Origin: an uncultured Lachnospiraceae bacterium
GTDB taxonomy: Bacteria; Bacillota; Clostridia; Lachnospirales; Lachnospiraceae
Assembly: GCA_910578335.1 (NCBI GenBank)
Contig: CAJTPU010000016.1
Span: forward strand, 1-64,000
Direction: 5' to 3'
Length of the DNA: 64,000 nucleotides
Part shown: piece after piece, positions 1 through 8,702 of the stretch
How the letters are laid out: every line of letters starts with the position of its first letter
How positions within the stretch are numbered: the stretch's first letter is position 1
Made by a program: the position numbers and the translations under genes
Notes under the pieces: model-generated
Database searches by the model: none
Seen by the model: the letters and a program-made list of their open reading frames with translations, nothing else
Told to the model about the DNA's origin: nothing

Positions 1-1803
1 GAGTGGGGGCTGACAGGGAATGCAGGGGGAGTGGGCGGCGTCTGGGATTACGAGATTTTTGCAAGAGAGGAAGAGGGGAAACAAGTCTATTATCTTCTGA
101 AAACCTATGGCTCTTTCACATGGCTGGAATTGTCCAGACTTTCAGAATCCTTTCACGTACCTCTGGGCGGCTGGGAGATTGGGCTTATCGAGACGGGGGT
201 TAAGCCGGAGGTTCTCTTTTTGGCAGGTGGCAGTGCGCTTACGGTGCAGGTAAAAGAATATGTGGAAGAATATGCGTGTTTTCTGGCGTGGATGTGGCAG
301 AACGATAAGCCGGTCTGGGGCGATGAGGAGAAAGCGGCGCATGATGCCATGAGGGAAGCGGCGAATACAGCAGAAAACGGGACAGAACAGATATGGACGA
401 TTGCTTTTGGGGAAGGGAACGACAAAAAAACGGTGACCTTTCGGATGGAAGAGGCAAAGGACGGTGCGCTTTTACTGGAAGCCTATGACGGAGAGCAGGG
501 CGCCTGTGACGAACTTCTGCTTTCCTGTGCTCTTTGCTTTATACAGGAGGCGGGTGTAAGAAGAATTACGCCCGCTTACTGGGGAGCTTTTGACGGCAAT
601 GGATGGAATGTGAGGAAAACAGAGAGTCCGGCGCAGGATGAGATGTGGGAGCGCATCTTGCGGGAGCGGCAGCAAAGAAGCATTGCCCCATGGCAGGGAG
701 AAGCGGTTTTTTCGGATGCGGTTTTTGACCTGATGCGGGAGGAGGCGCATAAGGGTCTGTATGGCGGGCAAAACGACTTGTTGGAACGCTATAGACTGGA
801 TTTGACGGAGGATACAGAAATTTTTTGGGAAAGAGTCTTTGAGACGGGGGAGGAGAATGTATTCGGATATTATAGGGAAGTGGAGGAATGTAAGTGGGCT
901 TACCGCTGGTTTGGGGAAGATGGAGATGAAAATTTTCTTACCTGTATCAATTACCGCTATGCAAAGGACAGCATCCAGTGGTGGAAGGTGACGGAAGGGA
1001 GACTGGAAGAATATGCTTATGTCACCGAAAAAGAGAATCCGTCACAGATAATCCGCTGTGAGGGGCGGGTGTATTGTATCACCGAAGCCGTTCCTGCCTA
1101 TCGGGGCGGAACGGTATATACAGACGTCATGGAAATCGGAGATGGCGGAAGCTGGCGTACATCATGCTTCCTTCTTTGGAACGGTTCTAAGGAAGAACGG
1201 GAGGTTACCTGTATTCCGCTGTACGAGGAGGTAGGGCTTTCCTTTGAAATAAAGGATTATGTGCAGGCAAGATATGAAGAGGCGGCAGAAGCCTGCAGGT
1301 ACGACGGGTGGATGAAGCTCTTAGCCGGCACGGAGGAAGGAGAGCTTACGACAGAAGAAAACAGAATGCTGGACAGTCTTTCCGATGGCAGGAGGAATGC
1401 GTATGCAAATTGCCATTATTTTGCCGCAGATGTTGACAATGACGGAAGGGTGGAATATGGAGCCGCCGATTTGAGGGGCTGGCTGGAGGTTACCTTTTAT
1501 GAAATGGAGAACGGGGCGTTTCATGTTATCCCGCTGGAGGAAATGCTTCCCGGGCGGGACGCCGCAGGTTTCCTTACAGAAGCGGCGGTTCTGCGGCAGC
1601 TTTGGTGCGAGAAGCTGGGGGATACCACGTATCTTTTTACCGTGGAGGAGGTGGCATACTCGCCGGATTTATTCCTGCGTGTCAGGGTGCTGAAGGAAAA
1701 CGCCGTAGAGGATAAGGCGGTTTATCTGCTCAAGGTAAATATGGCGGAGGACTACAGGGAGGGGGATTTAGAGATTACACCCCTGGCAGAAGGCGTAGGA
1801 TAA
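1..1803 (+). CDS. Unknown protein, 5'-truncated by the window edge
   Basis: Reading frame 1 is open from the first base, so the gene starts upstream and at least 600 codons are present. I do not recognise a family. The protein is rich in acidic and aromatic residues, has no membrane segment in the visible part, and contains an EF-hand-like acidic loop (DVDNDGRVEYG, DNA near 1430-1460) like those in FG-GAP/VCBS-type surface proteins. The C-terminal third looks like an extracytoplasmic beta-rich domain, which is inference only. A GTG at 31 could serve as a start, but no good ribosome-binding site precedes it and the frame stays open before it. The next gene follows after 26 bases with its own AAGGAG, so the two are probably co-transcribed. 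Confidence 0.7.
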   Translation, partial: EWGLTGNAGGVGGVWDYEIFAREEEGKQVYYLLKTYGSFTWLELSRLSESFHVPLGGWEIGLIETGVKPEVLFLAGGSALTVQVKEYVEEYACFLAWMWQNDKPVWGDEEKAAHDAMREAANTAENGTEQIWTIAFGEGNDKKTVTFRMEEAKDGALLLEAYDGEQGACDELLLSCALCFIQEAGVRRITPAYWGAFDGNGWNVRKTESPAQDEMWERILRERQQRSIAPWQGEAVFSDAVFDLMREEAHKGLYGGQNDLLERYRLDLTEDTEIFWERVFETGEENVFGYYREVEECKWAYRWFGEDGDENFLTCINYRYAKDSIQWWKVTEGRLEEYAYVTEKENPSQIIRCEGRVYCITEAVPAYRGGTVYTDVMEIGDGGSWRTSCFLLWNGSKEEREVTCIPLYEEVGLSFEIKDYVQARYEEAAEACRYDGWMKLLAGTEEGELTTEENRMLDSLSDGRRNAYANCHYFAADVDNDGRVEYGAADLRGWLEVTFYEMENGAFHVIPLEEMLPGRDAAGFLTEAAVLRQLWCEKLGDTTYLFTVEEVAYSPDLFLRVRVLKENAVEDKAVYLLKVNMAEDYREGDLEITPLAEGVG

Positions 1804-1829
1804 GACACGGAAAACGAACAAGGAGCATT

Positions 1830-2849
1830 ATGATGATAACGACAGGAAAATTTTATGAACATGTAGAGGCGCTGCTTCGTTTCTGTGAATATCCGGCGGT
1901 TCAATATAAGGCAAGGCTTTCTCTTTTGGATGTGCCATATCAGGACGCAGCGCTGTCCGCGCTGCGCAGGGAGTTTTGGAAAAGTGATATCGTGGAGGAA
2001 ATGTATCAGACACAGGACATAAACGGCGGATGGGGCAGGCTTCGCTCCAAGGACTATTCCGTAAAAGCAAAGATTCCAACTTCCAGCGTTGGGATTGAAC
2101 GGTGTCTTTATATTGGTCTTACCATAGAGGACAGGGATATTTTGTTTATGGCAAGTGAGTATTTACAGGATTTGCTGCTTGGCAGGGGAAGGGAAGCGGT
2201 CTTTGAAAAAAATGAGCGCGCGATTCCCTGGCAAAGGGCAATTGTCTGCAACTTGCTGGAAGCGATTATTCCGGAATCTCCGCTTGTCGATGAAACTTAT
2301 CATCAGTGGCGCTATATTGCAGGCAGGGCATATGAAGAGGGCGAGTATTCCTATGAAAAAGAAAAGGCAGCGCAGCATGAGGTGTTTTTGACAAGAGAAA
2401 ACCGACTGGTGCCCATGCAGAGTAAACTATTACTAAAGAGGCGAAAGGAGATACCGGAAGCATTGGAAGAGGCAATGCTGCGGCATTTGGGCGGACTCGC
2501 AAACGAAAAAGGGATTTTTTGGGAAAAAACGCCTGGTAAGCTGCCGGAGCAGTTTGTGTATAAGCAGACGAGGAGATGGTTTGACACCTTTCATTACATC
2601 AATCAGTTCAAAGGCTCTAAAATGTATCTGGAGAATGTGGTGGAGTGGCTGTTGGAAAACGCCCGTGAGGATGGGTTATGGGATTGGGGACCGCAGATAA
2701 AGGACCCATGGGGATATTTTGGATACTTTTCCTGTAACAGACATTACAGTCATAACCGTGTCGTGGACTGTACGATGGAAGTACTTTGTTTTTTAAAGCA
2801 ATATCTCAACAACAATGACAGTCGTTGTGCGCAGTCTCAACAGGATTGA
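1830..2849 (+). CDS. Alpha/alpha-toroid-like (terpenoid-cyclase/prenyltransferase fold) protein, unknown function
   Basis: A 339-residue soluble protein with no signal peptide. Two segments recall the repeats of prenyltransferase/squalene-cyclase-type alpha/alpha toroids: NGGWGRL near residue 66, and GLWDWGPQ followed by YFGYFSCNRHYSHNRVVDC near the C-terminus. The rest is helical. I see no DXDD or DDXXD catalytic motif, so a cyclase activity is not supported; proteins of this fold without catalytic residues are common and uncharacterised. Start ATG 1830 (a second ATG follows at 1833) has AAGGAG at 1820-1825. It sits between the truncated unknown protein and a potassium channel; the context does not suggest a pathway. 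The fold is inferred from motif appearance only. Confidence 0.7.
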   Translation: MMITTGKFYEHVEALLRFCEYPAVQYKARLSLLDVPYQDAALSALRREFWKSDIVEEMYQTQDINGGWGRLRSKDYSVKAKIPTSSVGIERCLYIGLTIEDRDILFMASEYLQDLLLGRGREAVFEKNERAIPWQRAIVCNLLEAIIPESPLVDETYHQWRYIAGRAYEEGEYSYEKEKAAQHEVFLTRENRLVPMQSKLLLKRRKEIPEALEEAMLRHLGGLANEKGIFWEKTPGKLPEQFVYKQTRRWFDTFHYINQFKGSKMYLENVVEWLLENAREDGLWDWGPQIKDPWGYFGYFSCNRHYSHNRVVDCTMEVLCFLKQYLNNNDSRCAQSQQD

Positions 2850-2903
2850 GACAAAAGCAGCGCAGAAATGTGGGAAAATATGAAACAGAAAAGAAGGAAT
2901 ACA

Positions 2904-4100
2904 ATGACTAAAAAAGCAGCGGGCTGTAAGACCCGTGTTTTTCAAATTATACAGATTGGGAGCAGAACGGATATCCCCAGCATATGTTTTGACATCTTTA
3001 TTATCCTTGCCATCCTCATCAATATTTCGGTTGTCTTCCTTGAGACCTTTGATGCGGCGGCAGGCTATGCCGGAGCGCTGAGAATCGTAGAGTTTATTAC
3101 CATGGCGGTTTTTCTTGTGGAGTATATTCTGCGCGTGTGGACGGCGGACTGCCTATATCCGGAAAAATCATATCCGGCGGCAATTTTCCGGTTTGTGCTA
3201 TCCTTTTACGGCGTGGTGGATTTACTGACGATTCTGCCTTACTTCTGTCCCTTTTTTATTCCCAGTGGGGCGGTGGTGTTCCGAATGCTCAGGGTGGTGC
3301 GTATTTTGCGCCTGTTCCAGATAAATTCCCGCTACGACGCCTTTCATGTGATTACGGCGGTATTGAAAGAAAAAAGGAATGCTTTGGTGTCGTCCATTTT
3401 TCTGGTGCTGGTGCTGATGCTTGCCTCCTCTTTATGTATGTATGGATTGGAGCATGAGGCGCAGCCGGAGAATTTTTCCAACGCTTTTTCCGGTATCTGG
3501 TGGTCCATGTCCACGCTTTTTACGGTAGGGTACGGGGATATTTATCCCATTACCATAGGGGGCAGAATCATGACCATTGTCATCACCTTTCTGGGGGTGG
3601 GCATGGTCGCCATCCCGACAGGTATTATTTCTGCCGGCTTCGTGGAATACTATACGAAAATCAAAGTGGGAAGCTACTCCCGCCATGACGCGGATTTTAT
3701 CACATTACATATTTCAGAGAGGCATCCCTTTGCAGGGCTTTCATTAAAAGAGCTTGTGCTTCCACAGGGGCTTTATGCCGCGGTTGTGCTGCGCGGGGAG
3801 GATGTGTATATGCCCCATGAAAGCCTTGTGCTGGAGGAAGGGGATGATTTGTTACTTGGCACGGTAAGCGGGGGACAGTTTGCGTGCCGTATCGAGGAGG
3901 TACGCCTGGAGGCAGGGCATAGCTGGATAGGCAGCAGGATAAAGGAGCTGGACATTTCCCGCAGGGTATTTGTCGTGATGGTAAAGCGTAAGGACAAGAA
4001 TATCTGCCCCCAGGGCGTCACGCTGTTAAAGGAGGGCGATATCATTCTGTTACTGGAAAAAATGCATCCGCATACAAGGAGCAGAAGTCTGCCGCGATAA
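2904..4100 (+). CDS. Voltage-gated-type potassium channel with two C-terminal TrkA-C domains
   Basis: A six-helix cation channel subunit of 398 residues. Hydrophobic segments S1-S6 cover about residues 25-245. S4 carries spaced arginines (FRMLRVVRILRLF, near residue 126), and the selectivity filter TVGYGD lies near residue 206, which shows K+ selectivity. After S6 there are two consecutive stretches resembling TrkA-C (RCK_C) ligand-binding domains, about residues 270-325 and 330-390; the first ends in EGDDLLLGT, the second in EGDIILLLE. No Rossmann RCK-N domain lies between them. I chose ATG 2904 because GAAGGAA sits just upstream; in-frame ATGs at 2868 and 2880 lack a site. The channel should act in the plasma membrane in potassium homeostasis. 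Confidence 0.9.
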   Translation: MTKKAAGCKTRVFQIIQIGSRTDIPSICFDIFIILAILINISVVFLETFDAAAGYAGALRIVEFITMAVFLVEYILRVWTADCLYPEKSYPAAIFRFVLSFYGVVDLLTILPYFCPFFIPSGAVVFRMLRVVRILRLFQINSRYDAFHVITAVLKEKRNALVSSIFLVLVLMLASSLCMYGLEHEAQPENFSNAFSGIWWSMSTLFTVGYGDIYPITIGGRIMTIVITFLGVGMVAIPTGIISAGFVEYYTKIKVGSYSRHDADFITLHISERHPFAGLSLKELVLPQGLYAAVVLRGEDVYMPHESLVLEEGDDLLLGTVSGGQFACRIEEVRLEAGHSWIGSRIKELDISRRVFVVMVKRKDKNICPQGVTLLKEGDIILLLEKMHPHTRSRSLPR

Positions 4101-4172
4101 GCGTCCATGCGCCTTCCTCTATACAAAAACGCAAAGGGAGTCCTGCAATCTCAAGGTGTCGGCATACGCTTA

Positions 4173-4201
4173 TTGTAATTTGCAGGATTGCTGTGTATAA
4201 T
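4173..4201 (+). promoter_or_regulatory. Putative sigma-A promoter for the acetyltransferase gene
   Basis: TTGTAA (4173-4178), a 17-base spacer and a perfect TATAAT (4196-4201). It lies in the gap after the potassium channel gene. An 8-base inverted repeat (TCCTGCAA at 4141-4148, TTGCAGGA at 4180-4187) overlaps the spacer and could be an operator; that is inference. Confidence 0.55.
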
Positions 4202-4268
4202 AAATCATAGATTATTTATTTCTTTGGCAGTATCGCAGGCAGAAGCTGCGATATGCATGGTGGTTACA

Positions 4269-4826
4269 ATGCAGAAAAACTTTGGTATAGAGGATACCGT
4301 TACCTACAGAAAAATCCTGATGGAAGAATTGTCGATGGAATTATTTGCGCACTTTAACAGGCATCAGGTAGTAACAAAGTGCTGGCGCAAACGGGACGGG
4401 GAATGGACAATTGCGGATGCGCCCTTTATCGACGACTGGAGCAGGGAGGATTATCAGACTTTGACCGACTGCTTAAAAAATACGCTTACCACAGGCGGTC
4501 TGGTATATGGTGCATTTGCAGATGGGAAGCTGAAGGGATTTGTCTCCGTGGAGGCAGAATTTTTTGGAAAAAAGAAGGAGTATCTGGACTTGACTTCCAT
4601 ACATGTATCGGAGGAAATGCGCGGGTTGGGAATCGGCAGGGAGCTTTTTTTTGAGGCAAAGCGCTGGGCGATAGCAAAGGGCGCCGGTAAGCTGTACATT
4701 TCTGCACATTCAGCAGTGGAGAGTCAGGCTTTTTATAAAAACATGGGCTGTGTACAGGCAGAGGAATGCAGCGCGGCACATGTGGAAAAGGAACCGTTTG
4801 ACTGCCAATTAGAATATGTACTCTAA
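4269..4826 (+). CDS. GNAT-family N-acetyltransferase
   Basis: A soluble acetyl-CoA-dependent acyltransferase of about 185 residues. The acetyl-CoA binding motif A of the family is visible as SEEMRGLGIGRELFFEAKRWA, preceded by the beta-strand segment YLDLTSIHV, and the C-terminal half ends with the usual AFYKNMG element. The substrate cannot be told from sequence. The start is uncertain: the frame is open from 4188, ATG 4269 has a GGTGG-like site, and ATG 4320 would give the N-terminus closest to what I expect for the family but has no site. The gene has its own promoter-like sequence, so it is probably separate from the channel gene. Confidence 0.8.
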   Translation: MQKNFGIEDTVTYRKILMEELSMELFAHFNRHQVVTKCWRKRDGEWTIADAPFIDDWSREDYQTLTDCLKNTLTTGGLVYGAFADGKLKGFVSVEAEFFGKKKEYLDLTSIHVSEEMRGLGIGRELFFEAKRWAIAKGAGKLYISAHSAVESQAFYKNMGCVQAEECSAAHVEKEPFDCQLEYVL

Positions 4827-4871
4827 AGGGCGGACGATATATGCGCCGGTGTGCGCAGAATGGAGGAAAAA

Positions 4872-5846
4872 ATGGATAAGCTGTTATTAAAAGCGTGCCA
4901 GAACGGGCAAAAAGGGGTGGTGATGGCGTTCTTAAAAAAGGACGGCATCAACATTAACGCAGTGGACGAAGCCGGGCTTTCCCCGCTTCATTATGCGTGT
5001 AAAAAAGGATATCGTGATATCGTAAAGCTGCTTTTGGAAAAAGAGGCGGATATAAACCTGATTTCCAATACAAGCGTAACGCCGCTGCATTTGGCTGCGG
5101 TTTCCGGCAATAAGGAAATTATAAAGCTTTTGGTGGACGGGGGAGCGGATATTAACGCTGCCGATAAGGAGGGCAGAACCGTTCTCATCTATGCTGTAGA
5201 CGCCAAAAAGGCGGAGGCGGCAAAATATCTGATTGCGCTTGGAGCAGATACCACTCTTGCGGACGATAAAGGCAGGACGGCACTGGATTACGCCAATGCC
5301 ATGGGAATGGTGCAGCTTGTGGAGGCTGTGTCCGCCGGCAATGCAGGAAATACGGATTCCTTTGGCAATACGGCGCTGCATCAGGCGTGCTACAACAACC
5401 AGAGCGAGGTCGTGAAGGCAATGCTGGCAAAGGACGGCGTGGATATCAATGCCTGCAACGACGAAAAGCTGACGCCGCTCTATATTGCGGCGGCGGAGGA
5501 CAATCTCTTGATTGCGGAGCTTTTGATGGAGAGCGGCGCAGACGTCAATATCGGCGACAATTACGGCGATTCCCCGTTACATATTGCAACAGGAAAGGGC
5601 AATGAGCATCTGGTGAGAAAGCTTTTGGCACATGGCGCAAAAATCAACGAGCGCAATGAAGATGGTGAGACGGCTCTTATTATAGCGGCAAAGAGCGGCA
5701 GCAATTATATTGTGGGCGTGCTGTTAGAAAACGGGGCGGACGTTACCTGTGCGGATATGGACGAGCATACGGCTCTCTATTATGCGACGGAAAACGGTTA
5801 CAATGACATTGTGGAGAAGCTGCTGATAGCGGGCGCGGAGAATTAA
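4872..5846 (+). CDS. Ankyrin-repeat protein (first of two in tandem)
   Basis: A 324-residue protein made almost entirely of ankyrin repeats, about nine units of 33 residues, with the typical TPLHxAA and VxxLLxxGADIN pattern; repeat starts include SPLHYACKKG, TPLHLAAVSG and TALHQACYNN. A less regular linker lies near residues 145-160. There is no signal peptide or membrane segment, so it is predicted cytoplasmic. Ankyrin repeats mediate protein-protein binding; the partner is unknown. Start ATG 4872 is chosen because GGAGG lies at 4862-4866 with a five-base spacer; upstream in-frame GTG 4851 and ATG 4860 lack a site. The next gene is a larger ankyrin protein 28 bases downstream, probably in the same transcript. 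Confidence 0.92.
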   Translation: MDKLLLKACQNGQKGVVMAFLKKDGININAVDEAGLSPLHYACKKGYRDIVKLLLEKEADINLISNTSVTPLHLAAVSGNKEIIKLLVDGGADINAADKEGRTVLIYAVDAKKAEAAKYLIALGADTTLADDKGRTALDYANAMGMVQLVEAVSAGNAGNTDSFGNTALHQACYNNQSEVVKAMLAKDGVDINACNDEKLTPLYIAAAEDNLLIAELLMESGADVNIGDNYGDSPLHIATGKGNEHLVRKLLAHGAKINERNEDGETALIIAAKSGSNYIVGVLLENGADVTCADMDEHTALYYATENGYNDIVEKLLIAGAEN

Positions 5847-5874
5847 GAAAACAGGATAGGAGTGTAAAAAGCGC

Positions 5875-7917
5875 ATGGATATCAAAGAATTGACGGATTT
5901 ACTGGTGAAATCAGGGGAGACTGTGCACTGCAAGTATATTCCGTGGTGGGAAGACGATTTTGAAAATTGTATATACCGGTATGATATTTTCAAAGAAGGA
6001 GAAATAAAGGAAATAGAAGACTGCGCAGGCAGCGCCGCGCGAGAGCTGCTTTTTGCTCCGGCAGGCAGCGTGGGATTGAACCTGTTTGCTCTTTTTGTGT
6101 GGCATAATCTGTACAATCTTGTGGAAAAGCTTTTATCAGAGGGCGCGGACGCCAACTGTACGGATGGAAAGGGCAGAGGGATTACGCCCCTTATGCTGGC
6201 TTGCTGCCGCAGCAATGTAAAGATGGCAGAGCTTCTGCTGGCGCATGGGGCGGATGCGGGCGCCTGCGATGCTTCGGGCAAAAACAGCTATCATTATCTT
6301 GCGTATCCCCGCATAGAAGGTATGACGAATATGCGCGTAAATGAGAAGCACAACATAGAGCAGAGAACCGCGATTGCGCGGCTTTTGGGAGAGGGCATAA
6401 ACCAGAAGGATAATGCGGGAATGACGCCGTTTGCGTGTATGCTGCACAGCGATTATACGAGTTGTTCTTATGCGCTGACAGATATTTTTCTGGAGAAGGG
6501 CGCCGAGACGGATTATGTGGACGAAAAGGGCAATACGCTTTTAATGACCGCTATTTTAAAACGCCATATGACGGCGGCGTTCCGGCTTGCGGAAAACGGC
6601 AGTCTGATAAATCAGGGGAACGCAGAAGGGAAAACGCCGCTTGCAGCCGCCATGGATTTTAGAAATGAAGCGCTCTGTATGGTATTAAAGGAGCGTGGCG
6701 CAGAAGGGGACTGTGATTTTATCCGGATGGATATGGGGAATTTTTCGCGGATTACCAGCAATGCATTTTGCTTTCCCCGCGAGGATGCCGATAAGCTGAC
6801 GCCGGCACTGTATCTTGCGGGGCGGCTGCTTCGGCAGATAGATACGGATGATGACGATGAGCTTGGCTTCTTTTTAGGGATTCTGCATAATGCGCTCAAC
6901 AATGATGAAAATTGCAGGGTACTTGATTTGTGCAAGGAAGCAGGCGTGGATTTTATGGCGCCGATTCACAAAAGCGGAGGGGTGGACTGTCTGCGGGATG
7001 CGTGTATTGCGGGCAATTATGGCGTGAGGGTTATCGAAAAGCTGATTGCGCTTGGCGTGGACGTCAACGAGGCAGTGGTGCAGGGCAGGACGCCTGCGAA
7101 CATTGTAGCTTCTCTGAAAAAAAGAACCATGCTCGTTGGCGGACAGAAGGATGATTACTACGAGAAAGCCGCAGAATATTTTTCCAAAGAGTCCATGGAG
7201 CAGTTGGACAATATGGGGACTACGGCGATGCATCAGGCAGCGCGCAACAACCATGCCAAAATGCTGGAGGTCATGATTGGGAAGGGGGTCGATGTCAATC
7301 TGACGGAGGACGAACCTGCAGAGTCAGGCAATACACCTCTGCATACCGCCTGTATCTACGGAAGCGTGGAGGCTGCGGCGGTGCTTATTGCCTCCGGTGC
7401 GGACGATACCCTGCAGAATAAAAACGGCGAGACGCCGGCGCACATGGCGGTGATGAAGAAAAGGTTCGGCGGCGAGCTGGAATCGAAAGAGCGCGAAAAG
7501 CTTCTGAAGGAGTTAAAGCATTTGGATATCCCGCGAAATGACGGAAGTACGCCTCTTATGCTGCTGCAGTACTTAAATCTCAATGCCACAAGGGAGCTTC
7601 TCCCATTGTTTTTGGAGAAGGGAGCTGATGTAAACCGGACGGACAACAGGGGCAATACGGCGTTGATTTTAAACGCGGAAAATCAGTGTTACAAGGATGT
7701 GATAAAGGAGCTTGTCCGTGCAGGCGCAGACGTTAATATGGCGGATAACAATGGCAATACGGCGCTGTATCACGCTTTACGGTATGGCAATCAGGAGGCG
7801 GCACGTTTCCTGATTAAAAAGGGCGCCGACTACAACCGCTCCAACAATCAGGGTATCACGCCCATGCAGGTAGCGGTGGAAAAGGGATATGACACGGTGC
7901 TGGAACTTATGATGTGA
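5875..7917 (+). CDS. Large ankyrin-repeat protein (second of two in tandem)
   Basis: A 680-residue protein. The first 70 residues are a non-repeat cap. Ankyrin repeats fill about residues 80-285, a divergent helical stretch without clear repeats covers about 285-370, and a second block of ankyrin repeats runs to the C-terminus (for example NTALHQ-like and NTALYHALRYGN units). It has no secretion signal or enzymatic domain that I can see. The spacing from AGGAG to ATG 5875 is long, about 12 bases, so translation may be weak or coupled to the upstream gene. Gene order and shared architecture suggest a duplication of the upstream ankyrin gene followed by growth; this is inference. Confidence 0.9.
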   Translation: MDIKELTDLLVKSGETVHCKYIPWWEDDFENCIYRYDIFKEGEIKEIEDCAGSAARELLFAPAGSVGLNLFALFVWHNLYNLVEKLLSEGADANCTDGKGRGITPLMLACCRSNVKMAELLLAHGADAGACDASGKNSYHYLAYPRIEGMTNMRVNEKHNIEQRTAIARLLGEGINQKDNAGMTPFACMLHSDYTSCSYALTDIFLEKGAETDYVDEKGNTLLMTAILKRHMTAAFRLAENGSLINQGNAEGKTPLAAAMDFRNEALCMVLKERGAEGDCDFIRMDMGNFSRITSNAFCFPREDADKLTPALYLAGRLLRQIDTDDDDELGFFLGILHNALNNDENCRVLDLCKEAGVDFMAPIHKSGGVDCLRDACIAGNYGVRVIEKLIALGVDVNEAVVQGRTPANIVASLKKRTMLVGGQKDDYYEKAAEYFSKESMEQLDNMGTTAMHQAARNNHAKMLEVMIGKGVDVNLTEDEPAESGNTPLHTACIYGSVEAAAVLIASGADDTLQNKNGETPAHMAVMKKRFGGELESKEREKLLKELKHLDIPRNDGSTPLMLLQYLNLNATRELLPLFLEKGADVNRTDNRGNTALILNAENQCYKDVIKELVRAGADVNMADNNGNTALYHALRYGNQEAARFLIKKGADYNRSNNQGITPMQVAVEKGYDTVLELMM

Positions 7918-7936
7918 AAGGAATGAAGGCATACAA

Positions 7937-8575
7937 ATGAAAAAGACAGAGCTTGCCTTGGAAATCATAGAGCGATTAAAAAAGGAATATCCGGACGCGG
8001 GCTGCACCCTCGATTATGATATGGCGTGGAAGCTGCTCGTCAGCGTGCGTCTGGCAGCACAGTGCACGGACGCGAGAGTCAATGTGGTGGTGGAAAAGCT
8101 GTATGAAAAATATCCCGACGTGGATGCGCTGGCAGATGCCCCTGTGGAGGAGATTGAAAAAATTGTCCGTCCCTGCGGGCTTGGCAACAGCAAAGCGCGG
8201 GATATCAGTGCGTGCATGAAAATGCTGCGGGACGAATACGGTGGCAAGGTGCCGGATGATTTTGAGGCGCTGCTTCGTCTGCCGGGGGTAGGCAGGAAGA
8301 GCGCCAACCTCATCATGGGAGATGTGTTCGGCAAGCCGGCTATCGTCACAGATACCCACTGCATCCGCCTTGTCAACCGGATGGGGCTGGTGGACGGCGT
8401 AAAAGAGCCAGCAAAGGTGGAAAAGGCGCTGTGGGACATCATACCGCCCGAGGAGGGAAGCGACTTCTGCCACAGGCTTGTATACCACGGAAGAGAGGTC
8501 TGTACCGCGCGCACAAAGCCGTATTGTGATAAGTGTTGCCTTACGGATATCTGCGGGCATGTGGGCGTAGGTTGA
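7937..8575 (+). CDS. nth: Endonuclease III (DNA glycosylase/AP lyase)
   Basis: Base-excision repair enzyme that removes oxidised pyrimidines and cuts the abasic site. The 212-residue length is typical. The helix-hairpin-helix and catalytic lysine are in LPGVGRKSANLIMGD (near residue 115), and the catalytic aspartate is in IVTDTHCIRLVNR. A [4Fe-4S] cluster loop is formed by cysteines 189, 197, 200 and 206. The first spacing is Cys-x7-Cys instead of the usual Cys-x6-Cys, and an extra cysteine sits at 201. Start ATG 7937 has GAAGG seven bases upstream. It follows the ankyrin genes closely (19 bases) and is the last gene before an AT-rich patch. Confidence 0.95.
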   Translation: MKKTELALEIIERLKKEYPDAGCTLDYDMAWKLLVSVRLAAQCTDARVNVVVEKLYEKYPDVDALADAPVEEIEKIVRPCGLGNSKARDISACMKMLRDEYGGKVPDDFEALLRLPGVGRKSANLIMGDVFGKPAIVTDTHCIRLVNRMGLVDGVKEPAKVEKALWDIIPPEEGSDFCHRLVYHGREVCTARTKPYCDKCCLTDICGHVGVG

Positions 8576-8620
8576 AAATCAAGACATTAAAAGTTTAAAA
8601 GTTCATAAGGCTTATGTTAT

Positions 8621-8649
8621 TTGAAAATAATTACTGTGAATTAGATTAT
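8621..8649 (+). promoter_or_regulatory. Putative promoter of the CoiA-like gene
   Basis: TTGAAA (8621-8626), a 17-base spacer and GATTAT (8644-8649) in AT-rich DNA. The gene start is about 54 bases downstream. High A+T makes chance matches likely. Confidence 0.4.
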
Positions 8650-8702
8650 GGTAACGACGTTATTCATTAAGCTGTGTGCGGAGTGAGTGGAGGATATATC
8701 CT

